Below, in pieces: positions 34,941 to 43,691 of a stretch of DNA of 64,000 nt. The notes under the pieces are model-generated. The model was not told the DNA's origin, searched no databases, and saw nothing but the letters and a program-made list of their open reading frames with translations. The translations under genes were made by a program, and so were the position numbers. Source of the stretch: Natronorubrum texcoconense (GTDB lineage: Archaea > Halobacteriota > Halobacteria > Halobacteriales > Natrialbaceae); the NCBI RefSeq assembly GCF_900100335.1, contig NZ_FNFE01000003.1, positions 310,001-374,000 of the forward strand, given 5' to 3'. How positions within the stretch are numbered: position 1 is the stretch's first letter; each line of letters starts with the position of its first letter.

Positions 34941-35930
34941 CTACAGCGAGGTCGTCGTCCCACGCTCCCGCTCGACGGCTCGATCGAAGACGAACTCGGC
35001 CGCCGCAGCGTCGAGCACTGCCGTCCCGACGCTCTCGAGAACGACGATCTCGTCGGCGGACTCGCGGCCGTAGTTGCCGGCCAACACCTCGCCCAGCGAG
35101 CGCAACTCGAGGTCGTCGTGTCCTCGAAGATCGCCCGTTTCGGCGGCCTCGTTCGGGACGTCGGCGACCACGCGGGCCGCGCGCTCGATCGTCGTGTCGT
35201 CCAGTTCGCGCATCTCGGGCGTGTACGCGCCGACGGCGATCACGAGCGTACCCGCCGCGAGCGCCTCGCCCGGAAACACCGGCTCGGTGCTCGTCGTCGT
35301 CGTGACGACGACCGACGCATCCTCGACTGCCTCTCGCGAACTCGAGACCGGCGTCGCGTCGACGCCGAGTTCGGACTCCAACTCCTGTGCGCAGCCGATC
35401 CGGGAGTCGCTCGGCGAGTAGACTCGAATCGACTCGAGTCGGTCGACGCCGACGGCGGCGGCGATGGCTCGGGTCTGCCAGCGGGCCTGTGTCCCCGCGC
35501 CAATCACCGCCAACTCGATCGGACCGTCCGCCGCGAGTTCGCGAGCGGCGAGGCCGCCGATGCAGCCCGTCCGCGCGTTGGTGATCCGGTTGCCGGCGAG
35601 GTAGCCGACCGGCTGGCCGGTCTCGGCGTTCGCGAGCGAAATCTGGGCCGTGACGGTCGGCAGTCCGCGCTCGGGGTTGTCCTCGACGACGGCGACGAGC
35701 TTCGTCGCCGCGTAGTCCGCGCCGTGGACGTACGCGGGCATACAGAGTCCGGTCCCAGTCGGCTCGGTGGGTGCGTCGGGATCGAGCCCCCTCCCGATCG
35801 GGTAGTGTGGCCGCTCGGGTCGTTCGACCGCCCCTGTCCGTTGCTTCTCGAAGGCGTCGGCGACGACGGGCAACAGCGCCTCGAGGTCGAGCACCGACGC
35901 GATATCCTCGTCGGAGAGCACGCGAACCAT
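34941..35930 (-). CDS. Ornithine cyclodeaminase/mu-crystallin family protein
   Basis: A 329-residue NAD(P)-dependent enzyme of the ornithine cyclodeaminase, alanine dehydrogenase and ketimine reductase family. The N-terminal segment is LSDEDIASVLDLEALLPVVA. The catalytic region is YAATKLVAVVEDNPERGLPT, with the substrate-binding Lys, then YLAGNRITNARTGCIGGLAA. The Rossmann motif is AVIGAGTQARWQTRAI. The Asp in SSRE..VTTTTSTEPVF is near the C-terminal half. The ATG at 35930 (MVRVLSDED) fits the family. It is divergent from a DAO-family oxidase, suggesting one amino-acid/imine pathway. Confidence 0.88.
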   Translation of the reverse strand: MVRVLSDEDIASVLDLEALLPVVADAFEKQRTGAVERPERPHYPIGRGLDPDAPTEPTGTGLCMPAYVHGADYAATKLVAVVEDNPERGLPTVTAQISLANAETGQPVGYLAGNRITNARTGCIGGLAARELAADGPIELAVIGAGTQARWQTRAIAAAVGVDRLESIRVYSPSDSRIGCAQELESELGVDATPVSSSREAVEDASVVVTTTTSTEPVFPGEALAAGTLVIAVGAYTPEMRELDDTTIERAARVVADVPNEAAETGDLRGHDDLELRSLGEVLAGNYGRESADEIVVLESVGTAVLDAAAAEFVFDRAVERERGTTTSL

Positions 35931-36040
35931 ACGCGAAACTCGTCGCAGGCCCACTTCAGTGGTGCCGTCGTTCCGACAGCCAGATGGGTCACAGTAGCCT
36001 CGCCGGAGCGTGTTTGTAGCTGGTCGTGGTACGTGTGCGC

Positions 36041-37141
36041 ATGAAAATCGTCATCGTCGGCGGGGGAATCGTCGGAACCGCGATCGCGGCGCGACTCGGC
36101 GAGACCGACCACGACGTCACGCTCCTCGAGCGTTCGCAGATCGGTAGCGAGACGACGGCGGCTTCCGCAGGCATCCTGATGGAGACCGTGATCGATCCGA
36201 CGCCGTTCGACCTTCGATTCCGAGCGCGCGCCCGCTCGGTCTACGACGAACTGTTCGATCGCGGTCCGCTCGAATCGACGCGAATCGGCGTCTGCTATCT
36301 CGCCGAAACGGACCAGTTCGCGGAGCGACTCGAGAAATCCGCGGCGACGCTCGGCGAACACGGCGTCGACGCGTCGTACCTGCGGGCGGAGGAACTCTCC
36401 CGACTCGGCGTCGAGCCCGACGGCTTCGTCGGCGGACTGCACACGCCGAACGACCGGCTCTGCGATCCGGTCGCCGTCGCGAACTGGTTCGCCGACTGCG
36501 CCCGACAGACGGGCGTGGACGTTCGGACGGGCGAGACCGTCACCGACGTGCGGACGCGCGACGGGGCCGTCTCGAGCGTCGAAACCGAAACGGGCAGTTT
36601 CGACGCCGACTGCGTGATCAACGCGACCGGTCCGTGGGCTTCGGAACTACACGAGATGGTCGACGTCTCGCTCCCACTCAGACAGACGCTCGGACCGATG
36701 GCGGCCCTCGAGACCGACCACCCTCTCGAGAGTCCGGTGACGATCCTCGAGTCCAAACGCTACGTTCGCCCGACGGGCGGCGACGACGGACCGGGGGCGT
36801 GGGTCGGCGAGTACCGGACGGCGTACGACGACGGCCAGCAGTACGATCCTGACGACTGTAGCGTCCCGGACGGATACGCGGACTCCGCCTCGGAACTCGC
36901 GGCCGTCGTCCCCGGGCTCGAGGGCGCGACGGTCGTCGACGAGTGGATCGGCCGTCGAACCGTCACGCCGGACGGCAGACCCATCGTCGGCGAGACGAGC
37001 GTCGACGGGTTCGTCGTCGCCTGCGGACTGACCGGGCAGGGGATCACGCTCTCCCCGGCCGTCGCGGACGTGGTTCACGACGCGCTCGAGGGGGAGTTCG
37101 AGGACGAGTGTCGGGACCACCTCTCGCCGGACCGGTTCTGA
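36041..37141 (+). CDS. DAO-family FAD-dependent oxidoreductase (first)
   Basis: A 366-residue flavoprotein of the D-amino-acid oxidase/glycine oxidase family. The FAD motif VGGGIVGTAIAARLG is at the very N-terminus and LLERSQIGSETTAASAG is the second FAD contact. NATGPWASELHEM is the NAxGxW signature. A C-terminal GRRTVTPDGRPIVGETSVDG and GLTGQGITLSPAVAD close the fold. It oxidises amines or amino acids; the substrate is unknown. It is divergent from the ornithine-cyclodeaminase-family gene (110-base gap) and followed at 58 bases by a second, related flavoprotein. Confidence 0.88.
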   Translation: MKIVIVGGGIVGTAIAARLGETDHDVTLLERSQIGSETTAASAGILMETVIDPTPFDLRFRARARSVYDELFDRGPLESTRIGVCYLAETDQFAERLEKSAATLGEHGVDASYLRAEELSRLGVEPDGFVGGLHTPNDRLCDPVAVANWFADCARQTGVDVRTGETVTDVRTRDGAVSSVETETGSFDADCVINATGPWASELHEMVDVSLPLRQTLGPMAALETDHPLESPVTILESKRYVRPTGGDDGPGAWVGEYRTAYDDGQQYDPDDCSVPDGYADSASELAAVVPGLEGATVVDEWIGRRTVTPDGRPIVGETSVDGFVVACGLTGQGITLSPAVADVVHDALEGEFEDECRDHLSPDRF

Positions 37142-37199
37142 GTATCAGTCCGCCCCATTCGAACGAATCCTTATCCCGGACAGTGCCGTTCGATACCGT

Positions 37200-38375
37200 A
37201 TGACAGTCGTCGTGATCGGCGGTGGAATCGTTGGCCTCTCGAGCGCGTACGAACTCGCCACTCGCGGCGTCGACGTCGTCGTCTGCGAACAGGGATCGAT
37301 CGGCTCGGGGAGCACCGAACGATCCGCGGGCGGCATCCGCGCGCAGTTCTCGACGCCGGTCAACGTCGACCTCTCGCTCGAGAGCATGCGCGTCTGGAAC
37401 GCCTTCGAGGAACGGTTCGGGACCGATATCGACTACCGGCGGCCGGGATACCTCTTTCTCGCCCGGAGCGAGGAGACCGCGGCGGGGTTCGACGAGGCCG
37501 TCGCCATGCAGAACGACCGCGGCGTTCCGAGCGAACGTCTCACACCCGACGAGGCGAGCGAGCACTGCCCGGGAATCGACCCCGAACAGTTCGTCGCGGC
37601 GACGCACTCCCCGACGGACGGCTTCGCGGACCCGCACCTCGCCCTGCAGGGGTACGCGCGAGCGGCGGCCGACGCGGGGGTCGACGTGCGAACGAAGACG
37701 CCCGTCGTGGACGTGATCCGGGAGGGGGGAAGCGCTCGAGACGACGAGGAATCGCGGCGGGTGGTCGGCGTCGAGACGTCCGAGGGCCGACTCGAGGCCG
37801 ACTACGTCGTCAACGCCGCGGGCCCGTGGGCCGGCGAGGTCGCGGCGATGGCCGACGTGTCGCTCCCCATCACCCCGAAGCGCCGCCAGATCGCCGTCGC
37901 CCAACCCGAAACTCCCGTCCCCGACTCGGATCCGCTGACGATCGACCTCGAGAGCGGGTCGTACTTTCGACCCGAGCGGGACGGCGACGCGCTGGTCGGC
38001 GGGCACTTTTCGGCGGTCGATCCGGCCTGTGATCCGGATCTGTACACCAAATCGATGGACTTCGAGTGGAGTATCGACGCCCTCGAGACCGTCTCGGAGT
38101 GGACGACCTACTTCGGCCCCGAGTCGGCGGTCAAACGCGGCTGGGCGGGGCTGTACGCCGTGACGCCGGACGACACCGCCATCGTCGAGGAGACGGTTCC
38201 GGGGTTCGTCACCGCGGCGGGCTTCTCGGGCCACGGCTTCCAGCACGCGCCCGCGACGGGGAAACTGGTAGCCGAACTCGTCGCAGACGGCGAGGCGTCG
38301 CTGGTCGATGTCGAGGCGCTCTCGAGCGATCGGTTCGAGGAGGAGTCGGCTCGAGTGGAACGGAACGTCGTCTGA
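37200..38375 (+). CDS. DAO-family FAD-dependent oxidoreductase (second)
   Basis: A 391-residue flavoprotein closer to the sarcosine oxidase/dimethylglycine-type branch. The FAD motif is VIGGGIVGLSSAYELATRG, then CEQGSIGSGSTERSAGGIRA with the R-x-x-F region QFSTPVNVDLSLES. NAAGPWAGEVAAMADVSLPI and TPDDTAIVEETVPGFVTAAG, GFSGHGFQHAPATGKL follow. The ATG at 37200 is about 28 bases after a CTTATCC box (leaderless). It is not a close duplicate of the preceding gene, so two different oxidations are likely. Confidence 0.88.
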   Translation: MTVVVIGGGIVGLSSAYELATRGVDVVVCEQGSIGSGSTERSAGGIRAQFSTPVNVDLSLESMRVWNAFEERFGTDIDYRRPGYLFLARSEETAAGFDEAVAMQNDRGVPSERLTPDEASEHCPGIDPEQFVAATHSPTDGFADPHLALQGYARAAADAGVDVRTKTPVVDVIREGGSARDDEESRRVVGVETSEGRLEADYVVNAAGPWAGEVAAMADVSLPITPKRRQIAVAQPETPVPDSDPLTIDLESGSYFRPERDGDALVGGHFSAVDPACDPDLYTKSMDFEWSIDALETVSEWTTYFGPESAVKRGWAGLYAVTPDDTAIVEETVPGFVTAAGFSGHGFQHAPATGKLVAELVADGEASLVDVEALSSDRFEEESARVERNVV

Positions 38376-38381
38376 GATCGG

Positions 38382-38615
38382 TTAGTCGGTCTCTGTAGCG
38401 GACGTTTCGTCACGGTCTGTCTTTGCGAGGTCCTTCCGCCGCGAAACGTACACCGGAACCACCAGCACGCCGCCGAGCGGGACGTAAACCCCCATCGAGT
38501 AGTGTGCCGGGTTCTCGATCCCGAGCCGTTTCGCGTCGAAATGGATCACGATAGCACCGAGATACTGCGCGATCAGCACCAGTACCAGTCCGATCATGAC
38601 GACCGTCGCTGCCAT
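38382..38615 (-). CDS. Small two-helix membrane protein
   Basis: A 77-residue protein starting MAATVVMIGLVLVLIAQYLG. Two membrane helices (3-25 and about 43-57) are separated by HFDAKRLGIENPAHYSMG. The charged C-terminus is RRKDLAKTDRDETSATETD. The ATG at 38615 lies about 28 bases downstream of a TTAGTGTATTG-type box on the plus strand (TATA-like on the minus strand), so it is probably leaderless. It is convergent with the flavoprotein, with six bases between. Function unknown. Confidence 0.72.
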   Translation of the reverse strand: MAATVVMIGLVLVLIAQYLGAIVIHFDAKRLGIENPAHYSMGVYVPLGGVLVVPVYVSRRKDLAKTDRDETSATETD

Positions 38616-38684
38616 GCTCAATCGTTGACACCACCGCCGTATTAGTGTATTGTCCGATTGACCGCTTCGGTCCCGAAGCGAGTG

Positions 38685-39917
38685 TCAGTACCGATCGCCG
38701 TGATAGGTCTCGGTCCCGGGGAAGAGCGTCGAGAGCGTCGCGATAGCCGACGAATCCGTCGCCTCGAGTCGCCCCGTTCGCTCGAGCGTCCGCGCGGATC
38801 GGAATCCGACGACGAGTTGCGAGAGCGCGCCGATCCCGAGGCGGACGTCCGGATCGTCGGCGACGGCGGTGACCGAGTCACCCTCGCCTCGACCGTTCGC
38901 GACCTCGAGTCGGAACGCGCCGTCGTTCCAGTCGGTCAGCGGGTCCTCGACGGCGATCGCCAGATCAGCCTCGCAATCGGGATAGGAGAGTTCGGACAGC
39001 GTCTCGGCGACGTCGACGATTCGGACCATCGGCCCGTCCGTGACTTCGGTGTCGATCTCGTCGGGGTCGCGAGCGACGTCGCGGATCGGAACATCCGCGG
39101 GCGCTCGAAGTCGAACGCGCTGGACCTGCGAATCGTGATCGTGGCAGAACGAAAGGAGGGCCAGCAGAGCGTCGTGATCGGTGGCGACGAGTTCGGAGAC
39201 CGATAACGTCCGGTCGCCCATCTCGCCGTCGATCGTATAGACGAGGTATCCCGCTACCCGGTCGTCGCGCTCGTATGCGTAGACGAACGGATCGCGGTCG
39301 TGGCCGCCGAAGACGCGATGTCGCCACCAGGACTCGTCGCGTTCGAGGGCGAGGCCGTAGCGCTCGCGGTGGGTCTCGTAGGCCGACTCGAGTCGATCGC
39401 AGTCGTCGGCCTCGAGTCGGCGAAAGATTGTGCTATCGGCGTCGGCACCGTCGGTCGCATCCGTCGCGAACGAGAGGACCGACGGCTCGCACTCGTGGGT
39501 CACGACTCGATTGCTGGTGTCCCAGCCGTACTTCCGGTAGAACCGATACTGGAACGGCCACAGCACCGAGAATCGGACGTCGTGCTCGCGATACTCCGCC
39601 AGGGAGTGAGCGAGCAACTGCCGGACGTGGCCCTGCCGGCGGTACTCCGGCGGCGTCGCGACGGACGCCAATCCGGCGGTTCGGTGGGTGTCGCCGCGCA
39701 CGCGGGCCTCGAGCCAGTAGTGTCGACAGACACAGCGCGGATTCGCGTCGTCGGCTGCCTCGGTCGCGTAGAGGCCGCGGCGGGAGCCGAGCGTGTCTCG
39801 CGGCTCCTCGTGTTCGTCGGGATCGTACGCTGGCACCCCTAACTCCGGTCGAAAGGCGTAGCTCCGGTAGTCGTGAAACACGTCCCGCTCGTCCGGAATG
39901 GGGCGGTAGTCGGCCAT
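38685..39917 (-). CDS. Eis-type GNAT N-acetyltransferase
   Basis: A 410-residue acetyltransferase of the Eis family: two GNAT domains plus a sterol-carrier-like C-terminal domain. The acetyl-CoA motif is LASVATPPEYRRQGHVRQLL, with SVLWPFQYRFYRKYGWDTSN following in the first domain. The second domain has RERYGLALERDESWWRHRVF. The C-terminal third (about 300-410) ends GTETYHGDRY, a C-terminal carboxylate typical of the active site. The ATG at 39917 gives the family length. Targets may be amines or aminoglycoside-like compounds. Confidence 0.86.
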   Translation of the reverse strand: MADYRPIPDERDVFHDYRSYAFRPELGVPAYDPDEHEEPRDTLGSRRGLYATEAADDANPRCVCRHYWLEARVRGDTHRTAGLASVATPPEYRRQGHVRQLLAHSLAEYREHDVRFSVLWPFQYRFYRKYGWDTSNRVVTHECEPSVLSFATDATDGADADSTIFRRLEADDCDRLESAYETHRERYGLALERDESWWRHRVFGGHDRDPFVYAYERDDRVAGYLVYTIDGEMGDRTLSVSELVATDHDALLALLSFCHDHDSQVQRVRLRAPADVPIRDVARDPDEIDTEVTDGPMVRIVDVAETLSELSYPDCEADLAIAVEDPLTDWNDGAFRLEVANGRGEGDSVTAVADDPDVRLGIGALSQLVVGFRSARTLERTGRLEATDSSAIATLSTLFPGTETYHGDRY

Positions 39918-40044
39918 GAGACGGACAGCGTGGGCGACCGAGAAAACTGTTAATATCGCGGGCCGTTCGCTGTACTGCCTCGAGAACGGCGTCGCGTTCG
40001 AACTGGTACAAAGGCTAAACAGATACGTCCAGTAATCATTGCGT

Positions 40045-40668
40045 ATGATCGACAGGAATACGGTTCGTCGAGGGTACGACGAACTGATGGGGGCGTACGA
40101 TGCGGAACGTGCAGAAGACGTCCGCGGAAACGCGATTCTCGACGAATTCCTCGATTCGATTGCGACTCCGGCACGAATCCTCGATGTCGGCTGCGGTCCG
40201 GGCATCCCAGTCCTTCGAAAACTGAGTGCGGAAGCGACCGCCCTCGGAGTCGATCTCTCCCGCGAGCAACTCGATTTGGCCGCGGCGAACGTTCCCGAAG
40301 CGGCGCGCGTACAGGGAGAGATGACGAGGTTGCCCGTCCGTGACGACGCGTGCGATGCCGCTACCGCCTTTCACTCGCTGATTCACGTCCCGCTCGAGGA
40401 TCACGGGACGGCTATCGACGAGTTCGCACGCGTCTTGCGTCCCGGCGGTCGCGTGCTCCTGTCCGAAGGCTCGGAGGAGTGGTGCGGGACGAATCCGGAC
40501 TGGCTCGAGCGAGGCGTCGAAATGCAGTGGAACGTTGCCGGCGTGGACGCCACGCGGGACCAACTGCGGGCCGCCGGGTTTACGATTACCGACGAGTGGG
40601 GCACCGCCGGTACGTTCGCCGACAACGACGAGCGATGGCTATTCGTCGCCGCCACGCTCGAGGCCTGA
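40045..40668 (+). CDS. Class I SAM-dependent methyltransferase
   Basis: A 207-residue methyltransferase of the UbiE/Methyltransf_11 type. Motif I is RILDVGCGPGIPVLRKLS, then ALGVDLSREQLDLAAANVPE, then the acidic-Leu-Pro motif MTRLPVRDDACDAATAF and a late VLRPGGRVLLSEGS. The ATG at 40045 is preferred to a TTG two codons upstream. It is divergent from the Eis-type gene with a 127-base gap. The acceptor substrate is unknown. Confidence 0.88.
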   Translation: MIDRNTVRRGYDELMGAYDAERAEDVRGNAILDEFLDSIATPARILDVGCGPGIPVLRKLSAEATALGVDLSREQLDLAAANVPEAARVQGEMTRLPVRDDACDAATAFHSLIHVPLEDHGTAIDEFARVLRPGGRVLLSEGSEEWCGTNPDWLERGVEMQWNVAGVDATRDQLRAAGFTITDEWGTAGTFADNDERWLFVAATLEA

Positions 40669-40763
40669 TGTCCCGTTACACTGATCCCTCACGTTCTCTT
40701 CAGGATTCGTAGCACTACGGGCCCTGAATTTTCACCGGAGCCGAACGACGTTCCGTCCCAGCC

Positions 40764-41924
40764 TCAGGCGTGCTCGTCGACGAACGCTTCGATCCTCGCG
40801 AGCGCCTGCCGGAGGTCGTCGAGTCCGGTCGCGTACGAGATCCGCAGGTGTCCCTCACCGCCCTCGCCGAAGACGTCACCGGGGACGACCGCGACACCTT
40901 CCTCGCGCAGAACTCCTTCGGCGAACTCCTCGGCGGTGAATCCCTCGGGCACCTCGGGGAAGCAGTAGAACGCCCCCTTGGCCTCGAAGACGTCCATCCC
41001 GATCTCGCGGAACCGCGAGAGGACGAACTGCCGACGGCGATCGTACTGGTTCACCATCTCCCGCACGTCGTTCTCGCAGGACTCGAGCGCTTCGAGGGCC
41101 GCGTGCTGGGCCGTCGTCGGCGCCGAGAGCATCGTGTACTGGTGGATTTTGTTCATCGCGCCGATAGCTTCGGCGGGACCCAGCGCGTAGCCGAGTCGAA
41201 GCCCCGTCATCGCGTGGGCCTTCGAGAAGCCGTTGAAGACGATGGTGCGCTCGCGCATGCCCTCGAGGCTCGCGATGGAGGTGTGCTCGTTTCCATCGTA
41301 CGTCAACTCGGCGTAGATCTCGTCCGAGAGAACCATCAGGTCGTGCTCGCGGGCGAAGTCGGCGATCGGCTCGAGATCCGCTTTCGTCATGATCGCCCCC
41401 GTCGGGTTATTGGGATAGCAGAGTACGAGCATGTCGGCCTCGTCGGCACCGGCGTCCTCGAGTGCATCGACGGTGAGTCGGAAATCGTCTTCCTGTTTCG
41501 TCGGCACCGAGAGCACCTCGCCGCCGGCGAAGATGACGCCGGGTTCGTAGGAGATGTACGACGGCTGGGCGATGGCGACCGTGTCGCCGGGATCGACGAA
41601 CGCTCTGAAGGCGAGATCGACCGCTTCGCTCGCGCCCGCGGTGACGATGATCTCCTCGTCGGGGTCGTAGCCCAGTTCGAACCGGTCGGCGACATAGTCC
41701 GCGATGGCCTCTCGAAGTTCGCGCTTCCCACGGTTCGCCGTGTAGGATGTCTTCCCCTGTTCTAAGGACGCAATCGCGGCGTCGCGGGCCGCCCACGGCG
41801 TCGCGAAGTCCGGTTCGCCGACACCCAGCGAGATGACGTCGTCGCGCTCCTCGGCGATCTCGAAAAACCGCCGGATACCCGACGGCGGCACCGTCTGGAC
41901 GCGATCGGCAAGTTCGAACGTCAT
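40764..41924 (-). CDS. Class I/II PLP-dependent aminotransferase
   Basis: A 386-residue fold-type I aminotransferase. YTANRGKRELREAIADYV is the N-terminal binding loop. NNPTG at 172-176, Asp201 and Tyr204 contact the cofactor. Lys235 in NGFSKAHAMTGLRLGY is the PLP lysine. The C-terminal Arg is in LRISYATGLDDLRQ. The length is typical of aspartate- or aromatic-type enzymes. It lies two bases downstream of an Lrp/AsnC regulator on the same strand, which very likely regulates it by amino-acid binding. Confidence 0.94.
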   Translation of the reverse strand: MTFELADRVQTVPPSGIRRFFEIAEERDDVISLGVGEPDFATPWAARDAAIASLEQGKTSYTANRGKRELREAIADYVADRFELGYDPDEEIIVTAGASEAVDLAFRAFVDPGDTVAIAQPSYISYEPGVIFAGGEVLSVPTKQEDDFRLTVDALEDAGADEADMLVLCYPNNPTGAIMTKADLEPIADFAREHDLMVLSDEIYAELTYDGNEHTSIASLEGMRERTIVFNGFSKAHAMTGLRLGYALGPAEAIGAMNKIHQYTMLSAPTTAQHAALEALESCENDVREMVNQYDRRRQFVLSRFREIGMDVFEAKGAFYCFPEVPEGFTAEEFAEGVLREEGVAVVPGDVFGEGGEGHLRISYATGLDDLRQALARIEAFVDEHA

Positions 41925-41926
41925 GG

Positions 41927-42412
41927 TCAGGGTGAGAACGAGAGCCGTTCGTCGTCTTCGCCGTCGCCGAGTTCGATCCCGTTCTCTTTGTAGGAGGTCA
42001 TCACGTAGTGGGTGACCGTCTGGGTGATCTCGGGGACGGGCGCGACCTTCTCGCTAATAAACTGCGAGACCTCGCGGATGGAGTCGCCCTCGACTTCCAT
42101 GTCGAAGTCGTAGTCGCCGCTGACCAGTCTGAGTGCGGTGACCTGCGGGAACCGTGCGAGGCGCTCTGCGATGTCGCCGTAACCCGTCTCGCGGTCGAGG
42201 TGGACGTTCAGCTCGACTTCGGCACGGACGCGTTCGTCTTCCAGTTTGTCCCAGTCGACGACCGCCTGATAGCCGCGGACGACGCCTGTTGCCTCGAGTT
42301 CCTCGATCGCCGCCTCGACTTCCTGCTCGTCGAGACCGGTCATTCGCGCGATATCGTCGGTCGAGTATCGGGCGTTCTCACGAAGCAACTCGAGCACCTC
42401 GCGTTCGCTCAT
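41927..42412 (-). CDS. Lrp/AsnC family regulator
   Basis: A 161-residue regulator. Residues 1-58 are an HTH (VLELLRENARYSTDDIARMT, EVEAAIEELEATGVVRGY). Residues about 70-140 are the RAM ligand-binding domain (VRAEVELNVHLDRETGYGDI, TALRLVSGDYDFDMEVEG). The HTH has no N-terminal extension. It precedes the aminotransferase by two bases, and the pair is a common archaeal amino-acid-metabolism unit. Confidence 0.93.
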   Translation of the reverse strand: MSEREVLELLRENARYSTDDIARMTGLDEQEVEAAIEELEATGVVRGYQAVVDWDKLEDERVRAEVELNVHLDRETGYGDIAERLARFPQVTALRLVSGDYDFDMEVEGDSIREVSQFISEKVAPVPEITQTVTHYVMTSYKENGIELGDGEDDERLSFSP

Positions 42413-42492
42413 ACAAACGCGAAGCGCGAGCGCGAGTAAAGGTCTACCGTTGTTCGGTCGGCAACACGTGGCGCGCGGATCCCCAGCAGCTC

Positions 42493-42606
42493 CTAATGAA
42501 GCGACGATTCACACCGAGGACAGATACGCGATTGCATCGGAACGCTCCGCTGACAATCCGGACAGGTGATATCCTCCTCCTGCTGAAATGGGTAGGCTCG
42601 ACTCAT
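42493..42606 (-). CDS. 37-residue zinc-finger microprotein (small ORF)
   Basis: Read directly from the gap: MSRAYPFQQEEDITCPDCQR then SVPMQSRICPRCESSLH, 37 residues. Two C-P-x-C knuckles (Cys15/18, Cys29/32) form one zinc site. It resembles the small CPxC zinc proteins known from haloarchaea. A minus-strand GTAAATTTC box lies about 25-30 bases before the ATG, so it is probably leaderless. It sits between the Lrp gene and the acidic protein at 42833, in a 420-base gap with nothing else identified. Confidence 0.7.
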   Translation of the reverse strand: MSRAYPFQQEEDITCPDCQRSVPMQSRICPRCESSLH

Positions 42607-42832
42607 TTTTTGGCTTCGTCTAGAAATTTACCGACTACTACCATAAAGTGCATCGAAACATGACCGTACTGTCACGATAGCTGTTCGTTCTCGAATACCG
42701 TGGTATGCGATGACGGATGTTCGATCGATTTGGTCAGCCGATGCCGTCTCGAGTGTGGGTCGTGGATCGAACGACTGCAACCACGAGCAGGATCGATCCG
42801 TGGTCGATCGCTCACGGACCACGCGGTCGACG

Positions 42833-43462
42833 TTATCGATAGTTCTTGAACAACAGCGCTCGAACGTCGTCTTTCGTCTGGACGTCCTCCGTCGTCCCGT
42901 CCGGGAGTTCGACGCTGTAGCGGTAGTCCGCGGAACTCGATTCCGACCACTTGTCGTCGTGGGTCTCGAGCAGGCTCATCATCTCGTCTAACATATCGTC
43001 GTCGTCGGCCGAACCATCACCACCGCTGTCGTCGTCGGCTGTCGTGTCCGCATCGGTTGCCGACTCGTCGTCTCCGGTAGCGTCCTCACTCGAGTCTTCG
43101 GCATCGCCGTCGATCTCGTCGTCCTCACCGTCGGTGCCGTCGGTATTTGCGTCCGACCCCGAATCGTCGTCTTCGTCGACCGAGTCGTCTTCGATATAGG
43201 AGACCTCCTCGAGATCCTCCGGGGTCGACTCGCCGCCGATCGCGGCGCCGACAGAGGCGGCGACGTCATCGGTCGCCGAGGAGTCGAGGTCCGCGTCGAG
43301 TTCGATCTCGAGTTCGGTCTCGCCGTCGAGGTTGTCGATCAGGTACTGGACGGCGTCGCGTTCGCGGACGAAGCCGTACTTGCCGACGACCTGTTCGGAG
43401 ATCTCTTCGCGGAGTTGCTGGATGACTGCGTACTGTTCGTCAGTGACCTCGAGCGTCTTCAT
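42833..43462 (-). CDS. Acidic low-complexity conserved protein
   Basis: A 209-residue protein in three parts. Residues 1-45 are an ordered start (MKTLEVTDEQYAVIQQLREE, YGFVRERDAVQYLIDNL). Residues 60-150 are an extremely acidic Asp/Ser/Gly/Thr disordered tract. The C-terminal 55 residues (DMLDEMMSLLETHDDKWSES, YRYSVELPDGTTEDVQTKDD) look ordered. The ATG at 43462 is used because the frame above it is unconserved. No cysteines or membrane helix. I do not recognise a named family. Confidence 0.7.
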   Translation of the reverse strand: MKTLEVTDEQYAVIQQLREEISEQVVGKYGFVRERDAVQYLIDNLDGETELEIELDADLDSSATDDVAASVGAAIGGESTPEDLEEVSYIEDDSVDEDDDSGSDANTDGTDGEDDEIDGDAEDSSEDATGDDESATDADTTADDDSGGDGSADDDDMLDEMMSLLETHDDKWSESSSADYRYSVELPDGTTEDVQTKDDVRALLFKNYR

Positions 43463-43691
43463 ACCACATCGATGTTGCGGGGGGTACAAATAGGTGGGTC
43501 GTGTTTCGGGCCTTCGTCCGGATCGGGATCTCCCTCGTTGAGCGACGGGTTTTATAGACTGATTGAGAACCGCGAACGGCTCAAATAGCGCATCTGGTTG
43601 TTCAGTACAGATGGAACAGTTACCGAATCAACCACAGATCTGATCTCTAAGATGTTAATTAGTTTTTCGTTCACGAGAGAGAAAGATCGTA

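Noticed and set aside
37044-38246. 400-codon frame opposite the second flavoprotein
   Set aside because: It is an antisense shadow with no motif, while the plus strand has complete FAD motifs.
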